The notes under the pieces: model-generated | Seen by the model: only the letters and a program-made list of their open reading frames with translations | Databases searched by the model: none | Told to the model about the DNA's origin: nothing | Program-made: the position numbers and the translations under genes | Source of the DNA: Micromonospora endolithica | Lineage (GTDB): Bacteria; Actinomycetota; Actinomycetes; Mycobacteriales; Micromonosporaceae | Length of the DNA stretch: 64,000 bases | Reading direction: 5' to 3' | Assembly: GCF_003626595.1 (NCBI RefSeq) | Contig: NZ_RBAK01000001.1 | Span: 372,001-436,000 of the forward strand | Shown here: positions 53,844 through 61,884 of the stretch, piece by piece | How the letters are laid out: the number at the start of each line of letters is the position of its first letter | How positions within the stretch are numbered: the stretch's first letter is position 1

Positions 53844-56800
53844 GTGGAGACGGTACGGCGGTGGACCGGCCGCGAGGCGAAAGCATTACGCCTGGCTCTA
53901 CGCATGAGCGTGCGCGGATTCGCCGAGCACCTGGGCGTCAATCCAGCGGCCATCTCCAACTGGGAAAAGCGCGGTGCCGCCACCCGCATGCGCTACGAGA
54001 CCCAGCAGATGCTCGATGTCGATCTGGCCAGGTCGCCGACCGAGGTCAAGCAGCGGTTCGCCCAAACCCTCAAGGCGTCAGCGACCGCAGATCTGAGCGC
54101 CTCGACCGTGCCGGCCGACGGCAGCCAGCCCACGAGGCAAGATCTCGGTACCCGTTCCCAAGAACGAACGGCCGCCGTCCTCGCGACGCTCGGTGGCCAA
54201 CACCCCGATGATCTCGCGTATACGCCCCCAGCCGACGTTCAGCGCCTGGTTGCGGACTTCCTCGCCTCGACCGCGCGCGTCTACCTGATCACGGGCCCCC
54301 CAGGCTGTGGCAAGACCAGCTTCACCCGCCATCTAGCGTCGCAGGCCCCCGGAGTCGATGTTCAACTGCTGACCGCGGACTCGTGGACCGCGGACATCGA
54401 CCTGGCGCGGGAGATACTGCGCTACGGCTCCCAGCAAGCCGGCGAGGATCCACAGCTGACCCTGGAAGATGAGAGCCAGCACCTGTCCAGGCCGCTGCTC
54501 GTTGTCGTCGACAGCCCGCAGTCCCGCGCCGTGGTGGACAAGGTCTGCCGACAGCTAGACGGCACGCTGCGGCAGGTGCTTTCGGGCAACCTGAGGTTCT
54601 TCCTCGTACTGCGCACCCCGCCGGAGATCGAGCTCGCGCCCTACCCCGTCCTGTCGGCAGCGATCATGCCTAATCAGGATCACGGTGCCGGCCCTTCGCT
54701 GCCGCTGGACCGCTGGGACGCCGGCACCGCCCGAGAGGTGTGGAACGCGCAGCGGCGTTCCGACGAGCCTTCTTTCGACGCCCTGCCTCCGAAGATTCGC
54801 AACCTGGCGCGCCTGCCGCTGTACATGAGCCTCATCCGGGCTGCCAGGTCAACTGAGCCGCTCGGGCAACCCAACGCCTACCGTCTCGTGGAATTCTGCG
54901 TCGCCTCGATCTTGAGGGCAGCGGGCCTGGACGTCGACCATGCGACGGCGGACCTGACGGCAGTCGCGCGAAGGCAGCTCGCTGCGGCATGGCCGCACCA
55001 TCTGCTTCCTGCGATCGAAGCCGACCCGCCAGGGAATATCGGCGGCCTCACCGCTTCCCCGATCGCGAGACTCGTGCGGTCCGGCCTGTCCGGCAGCCTG
55101 ACGTTCCATCACGACGTGATTCGTGAGTATCTCTTCGCACGGTGGCTCGCCCAGCTCATCGAGTCTCACGGTCGCTCGACGATCACCATCGAGCTGCTCA
55201 ACGACCTTGCCGCTCGCACGAGCACATCAGGCGACTTGCGAGGCGTCCTGGAATTCCTACTGCAGGGTTTGGACGCGACGTCACCGGAGCTGCTGGCCGC
55301 CGTCGCTCAATCGCCGTCGCTCAGCATCACCGAGACGCTGCCCCTGATGCTCGAACTCACCGGCGAAAGCCCAGCCTTCGCCACGGCTGAGGTGCTGCGC
55401 GTGTGCGCCTCTCGATGTCTGCACGACAATGGCCTGCAGCTCGCCAGAGCCCTCCTGCACACCAACGCAGCAGCTACCGCGCTGGGCGCGGAGTACCCCC
55501 GATGGATGCTGCGGGTACTGCGCCGCTTCGGCCCGGCAGTCTGGTCCGACATCGTGGCGTGCGTCGAGAGGCAGCTGCCCATCGCGGCCGTCCAGGACTT
55601 CGTCCGTCTCGCGCAACTCGACACCGTAGAGGACGCGGTGTTCCTCGCCCGACACTTCTACGTCTTCCTCGCCGCTGACGACGGCAGTTCCCAGGAGCTG
55701 AAGGCACTCCTGGCTCACCCCGACTGGCGAGCCCGCGCCGCCCTCGCCGAGGGCATCCGAGCGGGCCACGCGATCCCACATCAGACGATGATCTCGATCA
55801 TGGAGTCATTGGCCGCGGACCGCGACTACAAGGTCCGCGCCACCGTCGCCGACGCCGTCGGTCGGTCGACCGCACCCGGCCTGGAACACCTGGTCGCCAC
55901 TCTCCTCGAAGACCGGAACTGGCACGTCCGCGAACGCCTCCTCCATGGGCTGTCCTCCAAGGTCGCAGACAACGACTCGGCCGCCGAACTGGTCATCCGG
56001 GGCCAAGAAGCATGGCGTGATGGCCCTCGAAACGTCCGAATCGCCGCGCAGCGGCTTCTACTGAAGTGCGGCAGGGAACCGCTCCAGGACGCGGATTCCT
56101 CCCTTAGCGCCCTGTTCGGCCTGCTCCGAGAAATCCGCACCGGCGCCCTGAGGCTACCCACGAACGTCCAGTCCGCCCTGATCAGCCAGGGCGTCGCCTC
56201 GACCGACTGGCTCGTTCGCACCGAAGCCAACCTGCTCGACCGACACGACATCGCCACGAGCGCAGCCACAGGCATCAGCAAGGAGGCCTTCCGGCGTCTA
56301 CGAGGCGGACGCGCCCTCCAGGTCGCACTCGACGTCCGCGACATCGACCACGCCATCGCCGTCGCCCAGGCCGCCGCCACTGCGAGAGTGCAATTCATCG
56401 AGATCGGCGATCCGCTCATCAAGAGCGTCGGCGTCCAAGCCATCAGTGCCATCAAGCAGCGAACCCCTGGTGCGTGGATCGTCGCCGAGATGATGTCCGC
56501 AGACTGGGGACGCGACCAGGTGGTCCTCGCGACCGAAGCCGGCGCCGACGTCGTACTGCTCATCGGACCCGCCAGCATCGCCAGCGTGTCCGCAGCGGCC
56601 GAAGCGAGCAGACGCCTGGGCGTCCCCATCATGATCGACGTGCCCGAGGGCCGGCTGGTCCAGGGCTGGGTGCAGGACATGGAACGCGCGGGAGTCGACG
56701 GCTTCGCCATCACCACGAACATCGACCTGGGCGTGGCCGGCTTTCACCCTCTCGACCAGGCACAACTCATCAGGTCGTGGACGAAGCTGCCGGTCGCGGT

Positions 56801-56957
56801 CTCCGGTGGTTTCGAACCCACCGACGTTGAGGCCAGCCGACGACGCTCATGGGACATCCTCGTCGTCGGTCGCGGAGTCACCGACTCCCTGGATCCCACC
56901 GTCGCCGCCCGGGACCTCGCCGCTTCGATCGAACTCACCGAAGGACACCACTCATGA
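53844..56957 (+). CDS. HTH-STAND-HEAT protein with degenerate hexulose-phosphate-synthase-like domain
   Basis: A 1037-residue multidomain protein. Residues 5-60 are an XRE-type HTH (RGFAEHLGVNPAAISNWEKR). Residues 130-430 are a NACHT/STAND NTPase with Walker A GPPGCGKTS (151-159) and Walker B LLVVVDSP. Residues 430-815 are HEAT-like helical repeats. Residues 824-1030 are an OMPDC-superfamily barrel like 3-hexulose-6-phosphate synthase: ALQVALDVRDIDHAI, FIEIGDPLIKSVG, ILVVGRGVTDSLDPTVAARD. The key A-D-x-K-x-x-D motif reads AEMMSAD (881-887), so catalytic Asp and Lys are lost while D830 and D887 remain. It may sense a sugar phosphate and control the divergent operon. The next gene overlaps its stop. 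Confidence 0.85.
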   Translation: METVRRWTGREAKALRLALRMSVRGFAEHLGVNPAAISNWEKRGAATRMRYETQQMLDVDLARSPTEVKQRFAQTLKASATADLSASTVPADGSQPTRQDLGTRSQERTAAVLATLGGQHPDDLAYTPPADVQRLVADFLASTARVYLITGPPGCGKTSFTRHLASQAPGVDVQLLTADSWTADIDLAREILRYGSQQAGEDPQLTLEDESQHLSRPLLVVVDSPQSRAVVDKVCRQLDGTLRQVLSGNLRFFLVLRTPPEIELAPYPVLSAAIMPNQDHGAGPSLPLDRWDAGTAREVWNAQRRSDEPSFDALPPKIRNLARLPLYMSLIRAARSTEPLGQPNAYRLVEFCVASILRAAGLDVDHATADLTAVARRQLAAAWPHHLLPAIEADPPGNIGGLTASPIARLVRSGLSGSLTFHHDVIREYLFARWLAQLIESHGRSTITIELLNDLAARTSTSGDLRGVLEFLLQGLDATSPELLAAVAQSPSLSITETLPLMLELTGESPAFATAEVLRVCASRCLHDNGLQLARALLHTNAAATALGAEYPRWMLRVLRRFGPAVWSDIVACVERQLPIAAVQDFVRLAQLDTVEDAVFLARHFYVFLAADDGSSQELKALLAHPDWRARAALAEGIRAGHAIPHQTMISIMESLAADRDYKVRATVADAVGRSTAPGLEHLVATLLEDRNWHVRERLLHGLSSKVADNDSAAELVIRGQEAWRDGPRNVRIAAQRLLLKCGREPLQDADSSLSALFGLLREIRTGALRLPTNVQSALISQGVASTDWLVRTEANLLDRHDIATSAATGISKEAFRRLRGGRALQVALDVRDIDHAIAVAQAAATARVQFIEIGDPLIKSVGVQAISAIKQRTPGAWIVAEMMSADWGRDQVVLATEAGADVVLLIGPASIASVSAAAEASRRLGVPIMIDVPEGRLVQGWVQDMERAGVDGFAITTNIDLGVAGFHPLDQAQLIRSWTKLPVAVSGGFEPTDVEASRRRSWDILVVGRGVTDSLDPTVAARDLAASIELTEGHHS

Positions 56958-57433
56958 TCATCGCGCCGCTCACGGTCGACCGGATTCCCGACCTCGAGAA
57001 ACTGCTGGCGCTGGGAGAGCCGTACATCAGGCTGCGGGGCTCATCGGACTACTGGCTGTACGCCACGCTGTTCGCCAACACCTGCCCACTCGCCATCATC
57101 GACGGGCAGGTCGCCGGCAGCGTGATCGCCTTCCGAAGCCAGGTCGACCCATCACAGATCTACCTACAAGACGTGATGACGCACCCCAGCCACCGCCGTC
57201 AAGGGGTCACGCGGGCGCTCGTGGAGGAGGTTCATCGCCAAGGCGCCCTCTGGGGGTGCCGGCGCCTATTCCTCACCTCGGAACCTGACAACCACGACGC
57301 GCACAGCGCATGGCTCGGCTTGGGCTTCAGTAACCGCTCAGGAGACACCACCGAGCAAGGCGTGTCCGTGATCTACGACTACAAGGGGCCGGGGAAGCAC
57401 CGGGCCGTGTACGAGCGATCGATCAGCGGCTAG
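56954..57433 (+). CDS. GNAT-family N-acetyltransferase
   Basis: A 159-residue acetyltransferase. The acetyl-CoA loop is VMTHPSHRRQGVTRALVEEV (R-R-x-G-x form), with LAIIDGQVAGSVIAF before it and the late LGLGFSNRSGD. ATG 56954 overlaps the STAND-gene stop as ATGA, so they are translationally coupled. The acceptor is unknown; in this setting it might modify an amine made by the DegT pathway, but that is an inference. Confidence 0.88.
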   Translation: MIIAPLTVDRIPDLEKLLALGEPYIRLRGSSDYWLYATLFANTCPLAIIDGQVAGSVIAFRSQVDPSQIYLQDVMTHPSHRRQGVTRALVEEVHRQGALWGCRRLFLTSEPDNHDAHSAWLGLGFSNRSGDTTEQGVSVIYDYKGPGKHRAVYERSISG

Positions 57434-57610
57434 CGACAAGCGGCCCGCCCTAGTGCCGAATCTTGGGCATCTACTTGCCAGACGTAGGGAATGCCTGACA
57501 TCGCCAAGTCTCAACGTCGGACAGGCGGCGGCAGACCGTGAGCGGCGCGACACCGGACGCCGCTACGACACAGCGCGTGCACGACCGTTGGCGTTCGGGT
57601 GAAGCGGGCC

Positions 57611-57636
57611 GCGCCCGCCCCGAAGGGGGCGGGCGC
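57611..57636. terminator. Perfect hairpin between convergent genes
   Basis: GCGCCCGCCCC (57611-57621) and GGGGCGGGCGC (57626-57636) pair perfectly around a GAAG loop. It lies between the GNAT gene end and the stop of the small minus-strand gene at 57640, and can end transcripts from both sides. Confidence 0.8.
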
Positions 57637-57639
57637 AGG

Positions 57640-57924
57640 TTACACGGCGCGTGGCGGTGCGGGTTGGTGGAGGCGGAGTAGGCGGGCGAGGGTGGCGGCT
57701 TGGTCGACGGTGGGGAGGCCGGCTTCGGCAGCGAGGGCTTGGATCTCGGTTTCGGTGTCGGGGTCGGTCAGGTAGCGGGCCATCGACAGCGTCCCCGGCA
57801 GAACGGCAGGGTGGGTGTCGGGGTGTGCGGTCGGGGCCTCGCCGCCGGTTGTCCGCGTGGGCGGGGTCGGCGGCGACGGGTGTGGTGTGTTCGCGCGTGA
57901 TGTCTGGTCACGACGGGTGGCCAT
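57640..57924 (-). CDS. Small hypothetical protein, 94 residues
   Basis: A short protein with a Pro/Thr-rich N-terminal half and a helical C-terminal part (DPDTETEIQALAAEAGLPTV, DQAATLARLLRLHQ). ATG 57924 has GGGAGGG just ahead. It lies downstream of the replication-relaxation gene in the same direction and is followed at once by a strong terminator. No family is recognised. Confidence 0.5.
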   Translation of the reverse strand: MATRRDQTSRANTPHPSPPTPPTRTTGGEAPTAHPDTHPAVLPGTLSMARYLTDPDTETEIQALAAEAGLPTVDQAATLARLLRLHQPAPPRAV

Positions 57925-58110
57925 GTCCCTCCCAGGACGGCTCGTGGCGTGAGGTCGACGTGTCGGGCCATGGGGATCTCCTTCGCGGTGGTAGGAACTC
58001 GTTGAAGATCGATCGCCGGATCGCGCAGCCTGCGGACGGCGGCGGGTCGGCGTCGGTGAAGGGCCGCGGACTGTAGCTCCGGAGGCCGCGGAAGTGAAGA
58101 CGTGCGCCAC

Positions 58111-59310
58111 TCACAGCGACTCACAATGGCGAGCTGCTGGTGTGAGTGGGCCGGTCGCGTCTGTCGCCGAACAGCATCCGGTGACAGACGTTGACAGCTT
58201 CCGGGAACTGCCGCTCCGCCTGCCGCCCGGCGCGCAGCCCGGCCCGGTCGCCTCGGTGCGGGCCACAGGGCGGGCGGTGAGGGGTGCCCCCCGGGTTGGG
58301 GGCGGGCAGGGCGGGGTCGGCCGCGTGTGGGCGAGTGGGCCGTCCGTACGCGCCATGTGCGCCGCCCCGCCCGCATCAGGCGGCCCGGTCTTCCTGGTCG
58401 GGGGGGTGTAGGTGGGGAACTCGGTGTCGTGGCGGGTGTCGGTGTAGGGCAGGTCGATGAGGCGGTGACGGCCGGCGCGGCCGGGCAGTTGCCAGACCTG
58501 ATGTGCGGGGCTGGCGGCGAGGGCGGCGCGCAGGTCGCCGGTGGTGGTGGCGACGACCGTCTCGAGGCCGATGCCGGCGATCCGGTGGTGCAGGTTCGCC
58601 TCCCGGCGGGCGGAGGGCAGGTGAAACAGCACCGGCCATGCCCAGGTGCTCATCGTGTACAGCCGCTCGTACTTGATGACCTTGTTGATGAGGACCTGAA
58701 GGTGTTCGAGCCCCGTGTCGTACTCGAGGAAGAACGGCACGGACCGTCCGTGCTCGGTCCACACGCCGGCGCCGTCCGGGCGGGGGAAGCCGGTCGCTCC
58801 GGCGACGATGATCTGCGGGTCACCGCCTTGGCGGTACAGGGCGCCGGGTTCGTGGTAGGCCGATGCGGGCTGCCAACGGACCATCTCGGTGTCGGGGTGG
58901 GTGCGGGCGTGGGCGGCGAGGTCGATGAAGACCTGGTTGCCGCCGAGCAGGTGCGGCAGGTCCGGTCGGTTGATCAGGGAGTGTTTGCGGCGGCGGGCTT
59001 GGTCGCGGCGGCCTCGTGGAAGTCCGCGTTGGGCGTGGACGTGGTCGTAGCCGAGTTGGTCCAGGACGTAGTGGTAGGGGTGGGAGCCGCCGTCTGCTTT
59101 GTTGGGTCGGAACCGGTCGACCGCCCGCAGCAGGGTGAGGCGGCGTAGGCGGCGTTGGGTGAAGTCCAGGGACGGGAACAGGGCAGCGGCGATCTGGTCG
59201 GTGGTGAGCACGCCGTGGTCGTAGAGCCAGCCCAGGAGCCGGTCGTCGCGGGCGGTGATGCTGGCCTGCAGGCGCAGCAGCGGGTCTGCGGTCGGTAGGT
59301 GTTTACCCAT
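58111..59310 (-). CDS. Replication-relaxation family protein
   Basis: A 399-residue protein of the replication-relaxation family found in actinobacterial plasmids and integrative elements. The N-terminal winged helix is GWLYDHGVLTTDQIAAALFP followed by RRLRRLTLLRAVDRF; VPFFLEYDTGLEHLQVLINK is the conserved central segment. The last 80 residues are low-complexity. ATG 59310 (MGKHLPTADPLLRLQ) is chosen because the upstream frame has no family features. It is thought to act in DNA replication or transfer of the element. Confidence 0.85.
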   Translation of the reverse strand: MGKHLPTADPLLRLQASITARDDRLLGWLYDHGVLTTDQIAAALFPSLDFTQRRLRRLTLLRAVDRFRPNKADGGSHPYHYVLDQLGYDHVHAQRGLPRGRRDQARRRKHSLINRPDLPHLLGGNQVFIDLAAHARTHPDTEMVRWQPASAYHEPGALYRQGGDPQIIVAGATGFPRPDGAGVWTEHGRSVPFFLEYDTGLEHLQVLINKVIKYERLYTMSTWAWPVLFHLPSARREANLHHRIAGIGLETVVATTTGDLRAALAASPAHQVWQLPGRAGRHRLIDLPYTDTRHDTEFPTYTPPTRKTGPPDAGGAAHMARTDGPLAHTRPTPPCPPPTRGAPLTARPVARTEATGPGCAPGGRRSGSSRKLSTSVTGCCSATDATGPLTPAARHCESL

Positions 59311-59654
59311 GGGCAGAAGCCCCTGGGGGGAGACCCGAGACTGGAGGGTCTGTCTGGAGCGGTCCCAGACTGCTGAGAGCCGGGTTGACCTGGGCTGTGA
59401 GCGGATGTGGGGGGTCACATTGGGGGTCAGGGTCAAGACGGACGGTAGAACGGAGATCGACGCTGACTCCTACACCGCCGACCACACCGGGTCCGGGGTG
59501 AGAAGCAGGCGGGAGTGTGTGTGAGTCTCGCCGGTGACGGGACAGTCGACGAAGGTGAGCGTTGTACTGCGGCATCATTGTTGCTGCTCCACGATCAGGT
59601 AGAGGTGAGTGGGTGTGGCGGTGCGGCGCCGGCCGCTGGGCGGAAGGGCACGCG
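59311..59654. other. Intergenic stretch, no certain gene
   Basis: A frame of 91 codons on the minus strand from ATG 59578 (MMPQYNAHLRR) crosses this region and overlaps the next start, with a weak GGAGC ahead. It has no recognisable features and I do not call it. Confidence 0.4.
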
Positions 59655-59734
59655 CTGACAGGTCTGGCAGGTTGTGTCAGCTGCCGGGTCTCCTGACAGG
59701 CACGGGTCTGACAGCGGTGGGGCGGTCTGACAGG
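59655..59734. repeat. Iteron-like cluster of CTGACAGG repeats
   Basis: CTGACAG or CTGACAGG occurs at 59655, 59693, 59708 and 59727, and an inverted copy (GTGTCAG) at 59674-59680. Spacings are 15-38 bases. The cluster sits between the replication-relaxation gene and the DUF2637 gene of an integrative element, a place where a replication origin or transfer locus is expected. Confidence 0.5.
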
Positions 59735-59755
59735 CGGCGTGGGGTCGAAGTTTTG

Positions 59756-60592
59756 TCACGCAGCCTCCGGCGGTGACAGATCCGGTGTGGTCGGGGTGGT
59801 CTCGGCGCGCAGGACGCGTACGAGGGTGGAGGCGGTGGCGTTGGACAGTTGGTGCCCGTCGGCGCGTAGCTGTCGGGCGAGGGCCTTGCGGGACAGCGGT
59901 GTCCCTTCGGCGGTGAGGGTGCGGGCGGCGGTCCGGGCGGCCGGGACCAGTGCGGCGACCTCCGGACCGTCCTCGCTGGTCGACGCCTCGCGGTCCGGGC
60001 GGTCCGGGACCGCCGGAGGTTGGTCCGTGACGGCGGGGACCGCCGTCGGCGAGTCCGGGACCGCGGTGGCGGTGACGGGTACCGGTGCTCTGGTGTCCGG
60101 GACCGACGCGTCGACAGCGGGCGGCGGTCCGGGCTTCGTCCGTTCGGCGTGAGCGGTCTGGTTGGGCGGATGGGCTTCGGTGCGGCCGAGGGCGATCTTC
60201 ACCATCGCCAGGAACCCGAGGGCTGGTAGGGCGGCGGCGATCCAGCCGATCACCGACGCTTCCGCCTCCACCACCTGCGCGGCCAGCGACAGCGACACCG
60301 CCACCACGAGCACTGCGGCGGGGAAGACGACAGGTTTGCCCAGGCGCCGCTTGCGGCGCAACTCCAGCCCTGCGGCGATCGACATCAATTCGAGGACGAT
60401 CGCGTCGGCCCAGGCCAGCCAGCCCGGCTGCCCGTGCCCGGCGGCGACGTCATGCACATGCGTGAACGACGCCGCGCCGGCCGCACCGCCGATCAACAAC
60501 ATGATCGCCACCTGGACGCGGTCCTCCCACCGCTCCCGCCCCGAGACCGGTCGGGCAGGTGAGCGAGCGGTTCGCCGGTCAGGTGCTGCCAA
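59756..60592 (-). CDS. DUF2637 membrane protein of an integrative element
   Basis: A 278-residue protein. The first 140 residues hold four membrane segments typical of DUF2637 (VAIMLLIGGAAGAASFTHVH, WADAIVLELMSIAAGLELR, VVFPAAVLVVAVSLSLAAQV, IGWIAAALPALGFLAMVKI). A Pro-rich linker follows, then a C-terminal helix-turn-helix-like region (LSRKALARQLRADGHQLSNA). Such proteins accompany SpdB-like spread genes of actinobacterial elements. The TTG start at 60592 overlaps the small upstream frame by 14 bases and has AGGTGG ahead, fitting coupled translation. Confidence 0.8.
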   Translation of the reverse strand: MAAPDRRTARSPARPVSGRERWEDRVQVAIMLLIGGAAGAASFTHVHDVAAGHGQPGWLAWADAIVLELMSIAAGLELRRKRRLGKPVVFPAAVLVVAVSLSLAAQVVEAEASVIGWIAAALPALGFLAMVKIALGRTEAHPPNQTAHAERTKPGPPPAVDASVPDTRAPVPVTATAVPDSPTAVPAVTDQPPAVPDRPDREASTSEDGPEVAALVPAARTAARTLTAEGTPLSRKALARQLRADGHQLSNATASTLVRVLRAETTPTTPDLSPPEAA

Positions 60593-60701
60593 CGGCCCAC
60601 CACCTGAGTTCAGGCGGCGCGTGCACGGCCGCGTTCGGCGTTGTCGTGTGGAGGCGGGCCGCGGTGGCAGCCGCCTCCGTGTGGTTGTTGTGTGAGGTCA
60701 C
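60579..60701 (-). CDS. Possible 40-residue protein coupled to the DUF2637 gene
   Basis: GTG 60701 has GGGAG 7 bases ahead and opens a 40-codon frame (MTSHNNHTEAAATAARLH and on) ending at TGA 60581-60579. Its end overlaps the TTG start of the DUF2637 gene, so translating it could deliver ribosomes to that weak start. The peptide has no recognisable features. Confidence 0.4.
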   Translation of the reverse strand: MTSHNNHTEAAATAARLHTTTPNAAVHAPPELRWWAVGST

Positions 60702-61433
60702 GTTCTGCTCCCGAAGAACTGGTTGGAGGGTGTGGTTTCAGGTGGTTGGGCTTCCGTCCCAGGCCGCGCCTGCCCGGCTTCCGGTCAATTACCGTGCAGG
60801 CGCGACCCTGCCGCGTGACGCCCGGCCGGGCGGACCCATCGCGTGCGGGGGACGACAAACATCCCTGTGGTCGAGTCAACGAACAGGCCGAACCCCGCTC
60901 AGGGGCAGGCAGCAGGGCAGCAGGCGTCGCCACAACCCGCACAGCAGGCTGTGGTCAACACGGGCGGACACAGGGCGGACGGCCCAGCCGAGCCACAAAG
61001 GATCAAGACTCACCACTGGCAGCGCCACCAGGAGCGCTCAGGTGGTTGCGGCGGCTCAACTCGCCGACGAACGGTCCTTCATGTGGGGGCCTCCCATCTC
61101 TGCACGCCCCTTCGCAGGGTCGGCACGAACAACGGCAGGCACCCTCTGGTGGGTGCCTGCCCGCTGCATGTGTGGCCGACCGCGCCGGTCGGCGCTGCGG
61201 GAACGTGTCTCCATTACGCCTCGGCGATCCGGTGGAGTCAACCCCCGATTTGCAACGGATCGGCCACCGAGCCTTGCCAGCGGTCCGGCTAAGTGCTAAT
61301 GAGTCTGCCTGTGTCCATCGTTGTGCCAGCACGTCCACTCCTCACCGGCAAAACATTCTCGCCAAGTCGTCCACATAGTGAGACGGGTGGGTCAACCCTC
61401 AGCGTCTGGCCACGTTGTGGCGGCTTCGGGCTG
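60702..61433. other. Long intergenic region with one strong hairpin
   Basis: About 730 bases with no convincing gene on either strand. A hairpin at 61134-61161 pairs GGCAGGCACCC with GGGTGCCTGCC around a 6-base loop and could end transcription from the right. The DUF2637 promoter must lie at its left end. Confidence 0.5.
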
Positions 61434-61850
61434 CTAGGAGCGGGTGACGGTGAGCAGGACCGGCGTGGTGATGCCGTTCTGGGCGCTCAGGTCGGCGCGG
61501 AAGCCGCCCAGCCAGCCGAGCGCGTCCAGTGACCATTCGGCGAGTGTCCCGCAGAAGGTCACGCGGTGCCGGGCGGGCCGTTCCAGAAGCTGCTGTCGAA
61601 CGGGGGACGCTTCGCCCTCGAGTCATGGTCGGTGTCGGAGTGCGACTCGCACACGAACACGCACTGGTCCAGCCGGCTCATCTCTCTCGCGCAGGTGCGT
61701 GGCCGCCGCCGGGAGAGACGGGGTCTGGCCGCTGTCCAGTGTCACTTGGACCGGTGTCCGTGAGTGCCGGTCGCCGTCACCGAACCATCTGGCGGTCGGA
61801 AGCCAGTCCACGGCAGAGAGAGCCGGCGTGATCACGGCATGAGTGTGCAT
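61434..61850 (-). pseudogene. Degraded gene with two frameshifts
   Basis: Three consecutive minus-strand frames read as one protein of about 138 residues: MHTHAVITPALSAVDWLPTA with RWFGDGDRHSRTPVQVTLD, then MSRLDQCVFVCESHSDTDHD with PPFDSSFWNGPPG, then VTFCGTLAEWSLDALGWLGG with FRADLSAQNGITTPVLLTVT and a stop at 61434. Single-base shifts lie near 61681 and near 61565. Each part looks like real protein while the other frames do not. The family is unknown. The gene is dead or the sequence has errors here. Confidence 0.6.
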
Positions 61851-61884
61851 ACCGGTAGGCGTCGCGAGCCACAGAGACCTCGCG

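Noticed and set aside
59303..59578. 91-codon minus-strand frame (MMPQYNAHLRR)
   Set aside because: Weak ribosome binding site and low-complexity sequence; it overlaps the replication-relaxation start.
60843..61292. 149-codon plus-strand frame in the long intergenic region
   Set aside because: No start signals, Gln/Pro-rich then random composition, and it crosses a strong hairpin.
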